Of a stretch of 64,000 nt of DNA, positions 32,934-41,499 are shown one piece after another. A program made the position numbers and the translations under genes. A model generated the notes under the pieces. It saw only the letters and a list, made by a program, of their open reading frames with translations. It had not been told where the DNA came from and made no database searches. Numbering within the stretch: position 1 is the first letter of the stretch; every line of letters starts with the position of its first letter. The stretch comes from Phycisphaerales bacterium UBA1161 (GTDB taxonomy: Bacteria > Planctomycetota > Phycisphaerae > Tepidisphaerales > Tepidisphaeraceae), in NCBI GenBank assembly GCA_002311745.1, contig DBZL01000028.1, positions 1 to 64,000 on the forward strand, given 5' to 3'.

Positions 32934-34775
32934 TTATTGTTCGTCGTCATTTTGGCGCGGGGCGCCGAAATTGCGGTCGGTGTAGGCCTTGTCGCTGTAG
33001 TCAAAAAGGACGTTGGCGACCTGCGGGGGCGGCAGCGGAAGCTCTGGGGATGCCGGAACATCGAGATAGGTCAGGGCCCGCTCGAGGAAATGGCAGGCGC
33101 CGGGGGCGGCGACCAGGCCGCCGTAGTGGGCGATCGACTTGTCCGGTTCGTGAATGACAAGGGCGATGACCAACTTGGGATTCTCATACGGGGCCATGGC
33201 GATGAAGCTGCTGTTGAACTTGGTATCGCTGTAGCCGTGGCCCTCGGCGATGTGGGCGGTGCCGGTTTTTCCGGCGATGTTCCAGAGGCGGCTGCGCGTG
33301 CCGCGGGCGGTGCCGCGGATGACCACGTCGCACAGGATTCGCCGCATCAGGGCGGCGGTTTGCGGGTCGATCGCCTGGGGCAGGGAATCGAAATCGGGGC
33401 GCTTCTGGCGTGCGATCACGCCGCCGTCGCTGGCGACCGTGCCCAGGACGATGCGTGGCGTGACCAGGCGTCCGCCGTTGGCGATCGCGCAAAACCCCCG
33501 CGCCATCTGCAGGGGCGTGACCATGATTTCATACCCCTGGGCGACGGATTCGGTGCTGTAGTGGTTCCACTTGGACAGGGGATTGACCTTCCCGCCGTTT
33601 TCGCCGGGCAGGTCGATGCCGGTGGGGCGGCCGAAACCAAAGGAGGTGACGGCGCGGCAGAGGCGCGTATTGCCCATGCGTTCGGCGAGCTGGGACATGA
33701 GGATGTTGCTGGATTTGACCAAGCCATCCCAGGTGCAGAGGTTGCCGTAATGATGCACGTCCGAGACCGCTCGGCCGTAGGGCGTGTGCCAGGTAATGCC
33801 GGGGATGGTCCACATCTCCCAGGGCGTGGTGATGTGCCACATCAGGGCGGGCGTGGCGTAGAACGGCTTGAAGGTTGAGCCGGGCTCGTACGGTGCGACC
33901 AGGGCGGTGTTGCGGCGGATTTCGGGGGTGGAATCGCTCAGCGTCTGCGGATTGAACGTGGGGTAATTGGCCAGGGCCAGGACGTCGCCGGTGAACGGGT
34001 CCAAGACGACGACTTCGCCGCGCTTGGCTTTGAAATGCTCGACTGAGTCGCGCAATTCCTGCTCGGCGATCATTTGGAGATTGGCGTCGATGGCCAGGAC
34101 CAGGTGCTGGCCGTGCTGGGGCGGCAGGTAGTCATCCGCGGCGACGCCGATGGGCCGGCGGCGGGCATCCTTGGTCTGCCGTTCCCACCCGGGCTGGCCG
34201 CAAAGCAGCTTATCGTATTTCAGTTCCAGGCCGTCCAGGCCAGCGCCATCCGCGCCGCAGCCGCCCAGCACGTGGGCGGCCAGGGACCCCATCGGATAGC
34301 AGCGGGCGCTGCCGGTGACGATCCCCACGCCGGGGATGTTCAGGGCCTGAATTTGGGCAACGGCCGAGTCGTCCAGGTTGTCGGCGATCTTGACGAATCG
34401 GCTGACGGCGCGGTCGCCCAGAAGCTTGGCCAGGGTAAACGGGTCCTTGTCGATGATGGTCCCGAGCTTGGCCAGGGCCTGATCCATCTCGACGAGGCTG
34501 TGGCCGTCTTCCTGGTAGCAATCCTGCATGAACTTGGGGTCGACGAACAGGCTTCGGGTCTGGACGGTGCCGGCCATGATCAAGCCGTTGCGGTCCCAGA
34601 TGTCGCCGCGGCGGGCGGGGAGGACGAGGTTCTGGTGCTGCTGGCGGTCGGCACGGACGATGGTCTGCTCGCGGCCGTAGGTCTGTAGATAGGCCACGCG
34701 GCCGGTCAAGGCGATGAACGCCGCGACAATGGCGTAAAGGATGACGGCGGATCGAATGGTGGAAAAGTGACTCAT
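32934..34775 (-). CDS. ftsI: Penicillin-binding protein, FtsI type (septal transpeptidase)
   Basis: A 613-residue class B PBP. An N-terminal anchor (residues 8-30) is followed by RRGDIWDRNG, the start of the dimerisation domain. Transpeptidase motifs are S300-x-x-K303 in PGSTFKP, SSN at 355-357 and KTG at 503-505. It cross-links septal peptidoglycan and should work with the FtsL-like, LysM and FtsQ-like proteins upstream. No PASTA domain. The ftsL-like gene ends 127 bases upstream, separated by a palindrome. Confidence 0.92.
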   Translation of the reverse strand: MSHFSTIRSAVILYAIVAAFIALTGRVAYLQTYGREQTIVRADRQQHQNLVLPARRGDIWDRNGLIMAGTVQTRSLFVDPKFMQDCYQEDGHSLVEMDQALAKLGTIIDKDPFTLAKLLGDRAVSRFVKIADNLDDSAVAQIQALNIPGVGIVTGSARCYPMGSLAAHVLGGCGADGAGLDGLELKYDKLLCGQPGWERQTKDARRRPIGVAADDYLPPQHGQHLVLAIDANLQMIAEQELRDSVEHFKAKRGEVVVLDPFTGDVLALANYPTFNPQTLSDSTPEIRRNTALVAPYEPGSTFKPFYATPALMWHITTPWEMWTIPGITWHTPYGRAVSDVHHYGNLCTWDGLVKSSNILMSQLAERMGNTRLCRAVTSFGFGRPTGIDLPGENGGKVNPLSKWNHYSTESVAQGYEIMVTPLQMARGFCAIANGGRLVTPRIVLGTVASDGGVIARQKRPDFDSLPQAIDPQTAALMRRILCDVVIRGTARGTRSRLWNIAGKTGTAHIAEGHGYSDTKFNSSFIAMAPYENPKLVIALVIHEPDKSIAHYGGLVAAPGACHFLERALTYLDVPASPELPLPPPQVANVLFDYSDKAYTDRNFGAPRQNDDEQ

Positions 34776-34863
34776 CGTGCGCGCAGGGCGTCCGATAAAT
34801 CATCGGCCCAGAAGGCCATGGAGCACGAAAAAAAGCAGCAACCACCTCGGCCCCTCACCCTCA

Positions 34864-34893
34864 CCCTCTCCCCACGAGTACGTGGGGCGAGGG
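34864..34893. repeat. REP-like palindrome (CCCTC...GAGGG type)
   Basis: CCCTCTCCCCACG and CGTGGGGCGAGGG pair over 13 positions (one mismatch) around AGTA, preceded by the CTCACCCTCA tail typical of this family. It sits between the ftsL-like gene and ftsI. Confidence 0.7.
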
Positions 34894-34902
34894 GATGGGG
34901 AG

Positions 34903-35196
34903 TCATTCCTCGGCGTTGGCTTGGGCATCGAGGTCTTCGATCCAGAGGCGCTTGGGGGATTTAACGGTGGGGTTGGCCAACTTGAGGTCCTGGCCCTTGA
35001 GGTTGGCGGCGATGGCGTTGGGGGCGGTGCAAACGGCGATGTTCAATTGCTGGTTCCACAACTGCGCTTGGGTGGCCTGGATTTGGTTGTGCAATTCGTT
35101 GGTCTGGAAGGTGAGATTGAGATGCTCCTGACGCAGTTGCAGGAGGACGACGGCCGTCGCCAAGCCGCCCATTAGGCATAAAAGGATTTTGGCCAT
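34903..35196 (-). CDS. FtsL-like division protein
   Basis: A 97-residue protein with one N-terminal membrane helix (ILLCLMGGLATAVVLLQL) and a following coiled coil (HLNLTFQTNELHNQIQATQA). Size, topology and its position between rsmH and ftsI match FtsL, which joins FtsB and FtsQ to activate septal synthesis. Sequence similarity is too weak for certainty, as usual for FtsL. ATG at 35196 starts the anchor. Confidence 0.65.
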   Translation of the reverse strand: MAKILLCLMGGLATAVVLLQLRQEHLNLTFQTNELHNQIQATQAQLWNQQLNIAVCTAPNAIAANLKGQDLKLANPTVKSPKRLWIEDLDAQANAEE

Positions 35197-35206
35197 GGCC
35201 CGGTCC

Positions 35207-36085
35207 CTAGTCTGCCGAAGCCACCGGCCTGAAGGGAAGCCGCAGCTTGGCGCCGGGCAGAACCACATCGTGATCCTGGCCCTTGAGGATGCTGCGGTTC
35301 AGCTCCTTGATGGCGTCGACGGCGGTGGGGTCGCCGAGCTGGTCATTGGCGATGCGCCACAGGCTGTCGCCAGCCTGAACGGTGTAGAAATAATGCCCTG
35401 AGGGTGCTTCCGCGGACGGTGCGGCGGGAGCGGCGGGGGTTGATGGGGCGGCGGTGGCTTGGGCACGCGTGGGGATGACATAGCTTTGCCCGACGACCAC
35501 GTAGTCGGGGTCATCCTGCAAGGAGGGATTGGCGTTGATGATGGCCTGGCGATTGGCCTTGGTGTTTGCCCCCAAGAGCCTTGCAGCCATTCGGGAGACG
35601 GAGTCGCCGCTTTGGGCCTTGTAGGTTTTCATCGAGGCCGCGGGGGCTGGCGCGTCGGCGGTGGAGGTGGGGTCGGCTGGGACGATCTCTTCACCGTGCT
35701 GGCGAGCGGCTTTCCTGAGGGCGTCGTCCGGGCTGGGCGCATCGGCGCCGGCTACCTGATCGGGCTTGGATGGCGCCGGCGTGACGGACGAGGGTTGTTG
35801 ATCCGGATTGGCCCGCGCGGACGGAATCACCGGGCTGGGAGCGGGGTTAAGCTCATCGCGGGTGGGGACGGGTTGTTTGGGCGGCGCATCGGCCGGGGTC
35901 ACCATGGTGATGGGTGGATTGGCCGTTCCGGGGGAGTTGACGGCGGCTCGCACGGCGGAGGCGGCGCCGGACAGAGCCGCCTGGGGTGGCTCCATCGCCG
36001 AGCGGAAATGGTCGGAGAGCAAAATCCCAATCACGATGATGAAGGCCAGCCCCACCAGCAGGCCGATCTTGGTTTCTCGCGTCAT
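35207..36085 (-). CDS. Membrane-anchored double-LysM protein
   Basis: 292 residues. An N-terminal anchor (IGLLVGLAFIIVIGILL) is followed by a Pro/Ala-rich linker to about 150. LysM repeats lie at about 152-205 (YKAQSGDSVSRMAARLLG) and 235-285 (YTVQAGDSLWRIANDQLG). It should bind peptidoglycan at the outer face of the membrane. Placement between rsmH and the ftsL-like gene suggests a division-associated role. ATG at 36085 starts the anchor; a longer frame is only a translation of the GTTGCTA repeat. Confidence 0.85.
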   Translation of the reverse strand: MTRETKIGLLVGLAFIIVIGILLSDHFRSAMEPPQAALSGAASAVRAAVNSPGTANPPITMVTPADAPPKQPVPTRDELNPAPSPVIPSARANPDQQPSSVTPAPSKPDQVAGADAPSPDDALRKAARQHGEEIVPADPTSTADAPAPAASMKTYKAQSGDSVSRMAARLLGANTKANRQAIINANPSLQDDPDYVVVGQSYVIPTRAQATAAPSTPAAPAAPSAEAPSGHYFYTVQAGDSLWRIANDQLGDPTAVDAIKELNRSILKGQDHDVVLPGAKLRLPFRPVASAD

Positions 36086-36102
36086 AACTGCCTCGAAAAC
36101 GA

Positions 36103-36187
36103 GTTGCTGGTTGCTAGTTGCTAGTTGCTGGTTGAAATGCTTGGCTAGCAACTAGCAACTAGCAACTAGCAACTAGCAACGAGCAAC
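36103..36187. repeat. Inverted heptamer-unit hairpin (GTTGCTA ladder)
   Basis: The left arm 36103-36134 is four to five GTTGCTG/GTTGCTA units; the right arm 36145-36187 is six units of the complement (CTAGCAA). It can form a hairpin of about 32 bp. It supplies the last nine codons and stop of rsmH and lies between rsmH and the LysM gene. The same family occurs in the 23S-5S spacer (166-243). Confidence 0.85.
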
Positions 36188-37085
36188 TCTTTTTTACTGC
36201 GACACGCATCTTGGCGGAGCGGGATCGGGGATTGCAGGCCATTTCTTCGGGGGTGGGGGTGAGGGGCTTTTTCGTGAGGATGCTCATGACCCCGGTCTTC
36301 TCCAACGACCCAAACGCCTGCTTGACGGCCCGATCCTCCGTCGATTGGAAGCTGATCACCGCGATGCGTCCGCCGGCCGCCAACGCGGCTGGGGCCTCTC
36401 GCAGCAACGCGGTCAGATTCTCCATCTCCCGGTTGACCGCCATCCTCAAGGCCAAAAAGGTCCGGGTGGCGGGATCAATCCGCACGGGTCCAGCCCAACG
36501 CGGAATCGCCGAGCGGACCAGCTCGGCAAGGGCTTCTGTGGTTTTGATCGGCGAAACTTCCCGCGATTCGACAATCTTTCTGGCGATTCGCCGCGAATAA
36601 CGCTCCTGTGCGAGTTCGTATAGGACGCGCGCCAGCTCGGATTCGGGGAGATGATTGACGAGATCGGCGGCGGTCCGCGGCAAGTCCGGGTCCAAACGCA
36701 TGTCCAGCGGCATGGGTTGATCGAAGCTCAATCCGTAAGCGGGGTCGAACAATTGATTGGTGCTGACGCCCAGATCGGCCAGAATGCCGTGCACCTGGTC
36801 CCGGCCGACCTCGGCCAGCACTTGTTTAAGCTGGGAAAAGTTGGCGTGAAACAGCCGTGTGGGGCAGGCAGAAGCTTTGAGGCGATCGGCGGCGTAGCGT
36901 AAATTTCGCGGGTCGGCCTCCAGACCAATGAGCAAGCCGGTCTGGCCCAGGCGCTGGGCGATGGCCAGGGCGTGGCCGCCGCGGCCCAGGGTGCAATCCA
37001 CAAACGTCTGCCCCGGGCCCGGAGCCAAGTAGTTCAGGACCTGACCCAGCAGGACCGGCTCATGACCTTCCGGCGGCAAGAGCAT
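36159..37085 (-). CDS. rsmH: 16S rRNA (cytosine(1402)-N4)-methyltransferase
   Basis: A 308-residue RsmH (MraW). It methylates N4 of C1402 in 16S rRNA using SAM. Conserved parts are GHEPVLLGQVL, the SAM loop VDCTLGRGGHA (29-39), GILADLGVSTNQLFDPAYG, FDQPMPLDMR, and FLALRMAVNREMENL. The last nine residues (CSLLVASC region) are encoded by an invading GTTGCTA repeat, so the original C-terminus was replaced. It is the second gene of the division cluster after mraZ, but with a 682-base gap. Confidence 0.93.
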   Translation of the reverse strand: MLLPPEGHEPVLLGQVLNYLAPGPGQTFVDCTLGRGGHALAIAQRLGQTGLLIGLEADPRNLRYAADRLKASACPTRLFHANFSQLKQVLAEVGRDQVHGILADLGVSTNQLFDPAYGLSFDQPMPLDMRLDPDLPRTAADLVNHLPESELARVLYELAQERYSRRIARKIVESREVSPIKTTEALAELVRSAIPRWAGPVRIDPATRTFLALRMAVNREMENLTALLREAPAALAAGGRIAVISFQSTEDRAVKQAFGSLEKTGVMSILTKKPLTPTPEEMACNPRSRSAKMRVAVKKSCSLLVASC

Positions 37086-37767
37086 CTCTACAGGTTACGA
37101 AAAATCCGCGAACTTGGCGCTTGCCTTTGGCAATTGCGGGGGGGAATAAATGTTAGGCAATTGTTCGAGCCGCGGTTCTCGGGTTGCGGAGCTGCAAATT
37201 TGACTTTGGGCGTCGCGGCGTGAGAAAATACAGTTGCCTAGCTAACACGGCCCGGAAAAAGTCCGGCCGTGGCTGACATCGGAACGATACAGAAAGAGCC
37301 GGACATCCATTTCCCCTCGGATTACAGCCGAGGGCCCCATCCGTGGGACGACTCCTTCTGCACCGCAAAGCTCGGTCGGTCAGGGATTTGGGCGCTCCGT
37401 CGCCGCAATCCTTGGCCGACTGGATCACTCGTCGCGCGCTACTCCCTGCAGCCGCGCGGTTGCGTCGCATGCACAGCCGGTACAACCGAGCCTCCGTGCC
37501 CTCTTTCCGGCCGGCGTGCGCGCAGCCTCCATGCCGCCAGCACACGCTCTTGGCTTGCGACCAAATTAAATTCTTCCGTGAACTTTCAGAAAGACTTGGC
37601 CTTCCCTGAGTCTTTCTCCCGCAATGTGCTCAGGTTAAAGACAACCTGGCCACCGCCTATCACCCGTTGTTTGCTCCCAAATGTGTTATGCCCAACTGAT
37701 CTATATTCAATGGGTTGGTCCATCCAACCCGAGTTGTTCGCCCCGATCCCATCATCAGATGTGTAGA
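37086..37767. other. 682-base gene-free gap between mraZ and rsmH
   Basis: I see no convincing gene on either strand. Structured parts are a 10-bp stem with one bulge at about 37249-37274 (CACGGCCCGGA with TCCGGCCGTG), a CAGGTT/AACCTG hairpin near 37630-37650 and a GGGTTGG/CCAACCC hairpin at about 37711-37729. mraZ and rsmH are normally adjacent, so this may hold a structured RNA, a decayed gene or a long leader. Confidence 0.5.
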
Positions 37768-38259
37768 TCAGGAGCGATCCGTTTTTTCCTGCTGGCCAAG
37801 TTGCATCCTGGCCTCAATGGCTGCGCGTTGCTCGGAAATGTGCGCCCGGTGTTTTGCCCAGTCTTGGCGGTTCCACAACTCCAAGTGGTCGCGCGTACCG
37901 ATGAGCGTCACTTCCTTTCCCAGTTGTGCCTCGCGGAGCAACCTATCCGGCAGCACCACGCGGCCCTGATTGTCCCATTCCACTCGAGCCGCCAAGGCAA
38001 AGTGCAAATGATCGGCGTCTCGTATGTTTTCACTGGGTGCAATCTGCGGCCGTATCCCGAAATTGGCCAACCGCCTGTAGTACAGTTCCGGATACAGCCA
38101 CAACACCCTGTCCCGCACCCTTACGCAAAACGCGTCCCCGTGTATTTCTGGTACAATGAGCTTGCGAATCGTTGCCGGAACCAACAACCGATTCTTGGCA
38201 TCGATACTGAGATCGTACTCGCCATAGAAGAACGGGGTCCGCAAGGGATTTCGTTCCAT
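37768..38259 (-). CDS. mraZ: Transcriptional regulator MraZ
   Basis: A 163-residue MraZ with two SpoVT/AbrB-like repeats: DLSIDAKNRLLVPATIRK at 16-33 and ARVEWDNQGRVVLPDRLL at 91-108. MraZ binds direct repeats before its own gene and controls the division cluster. The protein has an extra C-terminal helix. It is first in the minus-strand cluster, with a 249-base upstream region that should contain the promoter. Confidence 0.9.
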   Translation of the reverse strand: MERNPLRTPFFYGEYDLSIDAKNRLLVPATIRKLIVPEIHGDAFCVRVRDRVLWLYPELYYRRLANFGIRPQIAPSENIRDADHLHFALAARVEWDNQGRVVLPDRLLREAQLGKEVTLIGTRDHLELWNRQDWAKHRAHISEQRAAIEARMQLGQQEKTDRS

Positions 38260-38508
38260 TCAGCCAATTAGGTGTGGGATTTTCTACCACCTTTCGCCGC
38301 AGATGCAAGAAGAAAGATTGTGTCGCGCAAAAAATTCTTAAAGAAATGATGAGCGTCGAGCCGCGCGTGTCGCCCGCCACAGTAAATCCGCGTTTTTCAG
38401 CGGGCGCGTGCGGACAAACGCTGTCGAGAATATTGTGGATAACATGTCGCCACAGCTTGTGCAAGTCGACATTCGTGCGTGCCCGAAAAAAAAGCTCGCT
38501 GATGGCCG
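38260..38508 (-). promoter_or_regulatory. mraZ upstream region with possible MraZ site and a DnaA box
   Basis: Close to the mraZ start lies an imperfect inverted element GGTGTGGGATTTTCTACCACC (38267-38287, 21 bases; core TGTGGGATTTTCTACC) containing a TGGGA unit like MraZ boxes. Farther up, TGTGGATAA at 38434-38442 is a perfect DnaA box on the minus strand. The stretch 38270-38345 is AT-rich. Whether the DnaA box is functional is unknown. Confidence 0.45.
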
Positions 38509-39120
38509 TTATTGTTCTGTCCGTGTCGAAATGTGCCCTGGTGACGCAGGATGCAGCATCCGCGTAAACGCACTCACCATGACCGCCAGCGCAGCCAGGC
38601 CGACCAACGGCCACCACGCGATGGCCGGCGGATGATCTGGGAAAATCTGGGAAAGCGCCCCCATCACCGGACCCAGCAGCGCATCGGTCGGCCAGTGGAC
38701 GTCGGCTGATTCCCTTACAAATTCTGCGCGCAGATACCACAGCAACGGCCCGCCGAGGCTGATCATCGCCGCGACGGCAGCGCCCACCGCTTGCGCCCTT
38801 GGCACCGCCCAGTTCCACAGGGCGAGGGCCACTATCCATAGTGTCACCAGTGCTTCGGCGGCGATGAATCGGTCCACCGGCGCATCGGCCAGGAAACAGG
38901 CCATTTGCCCCATCGGCCAAGCTGTCGCGATGGTCAGGATTGTCTGGCGGCGATTGCGCAGCAGCAAGGGAAACAGAAGCGCCGACGCCACGACCTGCGC
39001 GATGAGCATCAGGGCCAAGGCGGATTGCTCGCCGGCGGCGGGCAGGGCGATCGACAACCGCACGCGAAAGGCCGACAGCGCCAACGCCGCCAACTGAACG
39101 GCAAGCCATGCTGGAAGCAT
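38509..39120 (-). CDS. Hypothetical polytopic membrane protein
   Basis: A 203-residue protein with about six hydrophobic helices (for example WLAVQLAALALSAF, ALALMLIAQVVASALLFPLL, ALVTLWIVALALWNWAV, AVGAAVAAMISLGG, WWPLVGLAALAVMVSAF). A conserved-looking loop FPDHPPAIAWW precedes the last helix. No family recognised. It lies between the ftsQ-like gene and mraZ on the same strand. Confidence 0.65.
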   Translation of the reverse strand: MLPAWLAVQLAALALSAFRVRLSIALPAAGEQSALALMLIAQVVASALLFPLLLRNRRQTILTIATAWPMGQMACFLADAPVDRFIAAEALVTLWIVALALWNWAVPRAQAVGAAVAAMISLGGPLLWYLRAEFVRESADVHWPTDALLGPVMGALSQIFPDHPPAIAWWPLVGLAALAVMVSAFTRMLHPASPGHISTRTEQ

Positions 39121-39129
39121 GGCTAGATT

Positions 39130-39186
39130 GTAGAAAGTAGAGAGTAGAAAGGAGAGCAGCGGCAGCGTCTCCTTTCTACTTTCTAC
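39130..39186. repeat. Inverted heptamer-unit hairpin (GTAGAAA ladder)
   Basis: The left arm 39130-39155 is built of GTAGAAA/GTAGAGA units; the right arm 39168-39186 is TCTCCTTTCTACTTTCTAC, its complement except for one extra 7-mer in the left arm. A single arm of the same unit (TTTCTAC) occurs at 10687-10714. It lies between the ftsQ-like gene and the membrane protein gene. Confidence 0.8.
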
Positions 39187-39196
39187 GCACTACTAT

Positions 39197-40099
39197 CTAT
39201 TCCGGGCAGGTGACGCGGTCGAAGCGCAGATCGATCCAGGGCTGATGGGCGTCGATGCGTTTGTCCTGGCGGAAGATGTTTTGCAGGGCGGCGAGTTTGG
39301 CCGAAGCGGCGACCTCGACGAAGCCGTCCTTGGCGCTGGGGGGGCGGCCCCAGCGGATCTGGGTGTTGAATTGCGTGACCAGGACGATCTGGGCCTCGCG
39401 GTCGTCGCGGCGGCCACCGAAGTTGCTGACGTCAATGATGCGGATTTGCTCGGCATAGTCCTGGCCGCACAACAGCCGAGCCAGCTCCAGGCCGCCGGAC
39501 AGGTCGTCGCCGCTCCAGCGGTTGCCGGATTCCGGCGGGGCGTGGGCCACGCCCTCGATGATCCGCACGTTCATCCTGCCATCCGAGCCGAACATGATCT
39601 TGGGCAACTGCTCGGCGGCGTACTGCTCGGGGAGCTTGACTCCCTGGCCGTCCACCAGCCAGTAGTAATCACCCCATTGGACCAGGGCGACGGGGGCGCG
39701 GTACTGGCAGTCGATCTCGATGGTGTCGCCGGGGCCTTCGCCATAGACGCGACGAATCTGGTTGATCCGGCGAATCCACGGGTTGGATTTGAGCGCGTTG
39801 GCGGTGTCGAGCAGGAGCTGGCGGTCGAAAGCGGAGTGAAGGCCGATCGGCTGGGCGGATTTGACGATTTGCTCGGCCAGGAAATCACTCATCCACGCCG
39901 GGCGGTTGGTCAGCACGGCCTTGGGCGGATGGGTGGGGAAAGCCAGGCGGCGGTCAACGTAAATCTGGGAAATGCGAAAGATCGACACCGCGGCCGAGAC
40001 GAAGATCACGGCGATCAGGAGATGCAGGATCACCGTCCAGGGATCAAAAGACGAAGATTTACGGCGCGGCGAGGAGGCCGAGCGTCTTGATCTACGCAT
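39197..40099 (-). CDS. FtsQ/DivIB-like division protein
   Basis: A 300-residue protein. A basic N-terminus is followed by one membrane helix (VILHLLIAVIFVSAAVSIF, 24-42). A POTRA-like region contains ALKSNPWIRRINQIRRVYG and IEIDCQYRAPVALVQWGDYY, then WLVDGQGVKLP, a pattern typical of FtsQ just before its beta domain. It should link FtsL/FtsB to other divisome parts. Its location just before mraZ in the division cluster agrees, although FtsQ usually lies downstream of mur genes. Confidence 0.68.
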   Translation of the reverse strand: MRRSRRSASSPRRKSSSFDPWTVILHLLIAVIFVSAAVSIFRISQIYVDRRLAFPTHPPKAVLTNRPAWMSDFLAEQIVKSAQPIGLHSAFDRQLLLDTANALKSNPWIRRINQIRRVYGEGPGDTIEIDCQYRAPVALVQWGDYYWLVDGQGVKLPEQYAAEQLPKIMFGSDGRMNVRIIEGVAHAPPESGNRWSGDDLSGGLELARLLCGQDYAEQIRIIDVSNFGGRRDDREAQIVLVTQFNTQIRWGRPPSAKDGFVEVAASAKLAALQNIFRQDKRIDAHQPWIDLRFDRVTCPE

Positions 40100-40190
40100 A
40101 GTCAGACAAACTCTTTATCGGACGCTGGGGGCCGGGGACGTTACCCTTTGGCCGCCCCGCCTGCCATAATCGCCGATATGGGGGAGAATT

Positions 40191-41453
40191 GTGGTGGATT
40201 CATTGCACATTCTGATTGCCGCTTTGGGAAGCCACGGCGACGTGCATCCGTTTTTGGGGATCGCACAGGAATTGCGCCGCCGGGGGCATCGCGTCAGCAT
40301 CATCGCCCCGGCGATCTATCTGAACCTGGTCCAGAAGCTGGGGTTTGATTTTGCGCCCGTGGGGACAGCCCAGCAGTTCGAGCGATTTGCCGGCAACGCC
40401 GAGATATGGCATCCGCTGCGCGGCTCTGGCGTGGTTGCGGCCTTGGCGGCGGCACTGCTGGAGCCGTATTACCGCGCCATCGCCCAACGGCAGACGCCGG
40501 GAAAAACGGTGCTCGTAATCTCGTCGCTGGTATTCGGCGGGCGCATCGCGCAGGAGAAGCTGGGGATTCCCACGGTGTCGGTGCATCTTTCGCCGTCCGT
40601 GCTGCGCAGCGTGGAGCAGCCGGCGTACCGTCCGCTGCTGCCCCTGGCGGCATGGCAGCCGGCCTGGTTGAAACGGTTGAGGTACGCGCTGGCCGATGCG
40701 CTGGGGATCGACAAATCGCTGGCCGGGCCGATCAACGCGTTTCGGGCAACGCTGGGGTTGAAGCCGGTCAAGAGGATTCTTGATTGGATGCACTCGCCGG
40801 ACCGCGTGATCGGATTGTTCCCGCCCTGGTTTGCCCCGCCGGCGCCGGACTGGCCGCCGCAGACCGTGCTGACCGGATTTCCGCTCTTCGATGAAGCGGA
40901 GATTGTTCCATTGGAGGACCGGCTCGTCAGGTTTTTGAATGACGGAGAAGCGCCGGTTGCGTTCACGGCGGGAAGCGCCATGCGGCACGGGCGGGAATTT
41001 TTCGTCACGGCGGTCGAGGTCTGCCGCCGCCTAAGCCGCCGCGGCGTGCTGTTATCGCGGCATCTGGAGCAGGTTCCGCGGAATTTGCCGCCGGAGATTT
41101 GCCCCATGGCCTATGCGCCGTTCAGCAAGCTGTTGCCGCGTTGCGCGGCCCTGGTGCATCACGGCGGCATCGGCACCTGCGCGCAGGGCCTGGCCGCGGG
41201 AGTGCCGCAGGTGGTCATGCCGATGGCCCACGATCAGCCGGATAACGCCCGGCGCTTACTGCGCCTGGGCGTGGCGGAGGTGGTGCCGGCCAGGGAATTT
41301 TCCACGGCCCGCGCCACTTCGGCGATCGAGCGCGTCCTGGGCAATCCCGCCTACGCCGCCGCGGCCTGCCGCATCCGCGCGAATTTCGCCCACAACGATT
41401 GGCTGAGCCAGACGGCGCAGTGGATCGAGCAGGTGCATCAGGGGCACTCATAA
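40191..41453 (+). CDS. GT1-family glycosyltransferase (UDP-glycosyltransferase-like)
   Basis: A 420-residue GT-B enzyme. The N-terminal acceptor domain starts ILIAALGSHGDVHPFLGIA with the usual catalytic histidine at about 14-18. The C-terminal nucleotide-sugar domain has VHHGGIGTCAQGLAAGVPQV, then VMPMAHDQPDNA, the UGT/MGT signature. It resembles enzymes that glycosylate sterols, macrolides or lipids; the acceptor is unknown. GTG at 40191 or 40194 follows GGGGAG. Divergent from the ftsQ-like gene. Confidence 0.88.
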   Translation: MVDSLHILIAALGSHGDVHPFLGIAQELRRRGHRVSIIAPAIYLNLVQKLGFDFAPVGTAQQFERFAGNAEIWHPLRGSGVVAALAAALLEPYYRAIAQRQTPGKTVLVISSLVFGGRIAQEKLGIPTVSVHLSPSVLRSVEQPAYRPLLPLAAWQPAWLKRLRYALADALGIDKSLAGPINAFRATLGLKPVKRILDWMHSPDRVIGLFPPWFAPPAPDWPPQTVLTGFPLFDEAEIVPLEDRLVRFLNDGEAPVAFTAGSAMRHGREFFVTAVEVCRRLSRRGVLLSRHLEQVPRNLPPEICPMAYAPFSKLLPRCAALVHHGGIGTCAQGLAAGVPQVVMPMAHDQPDNARRLLRLGVAEVVPAREFSTARATSAIERVLGNPAYAAAACRIRANFAHNDWLSQTAQWIEQVHQGHS

Positions 41454-41499
41454 AGGGCGCCGCTTGCTCCGGGGGCGGCCAGCGGCATAATCGCGGGCC

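Noticed and set aside
37249..37330. RNase P RNA-like motif (AAAGTCCGG and ACAGAAA)
   Set aside because: The other conserved regions of RNase P RNA, in particular the ACAGAACCCGG 3' segment and its P4 partner, are missing, so the resemblance is too weak.
38380..38470. Replication origin
   Set aside because: Only one perfect DnaA box, no cluster, no dnaA or dnaN nearby and no AT-rich unwinding region of adequate length.
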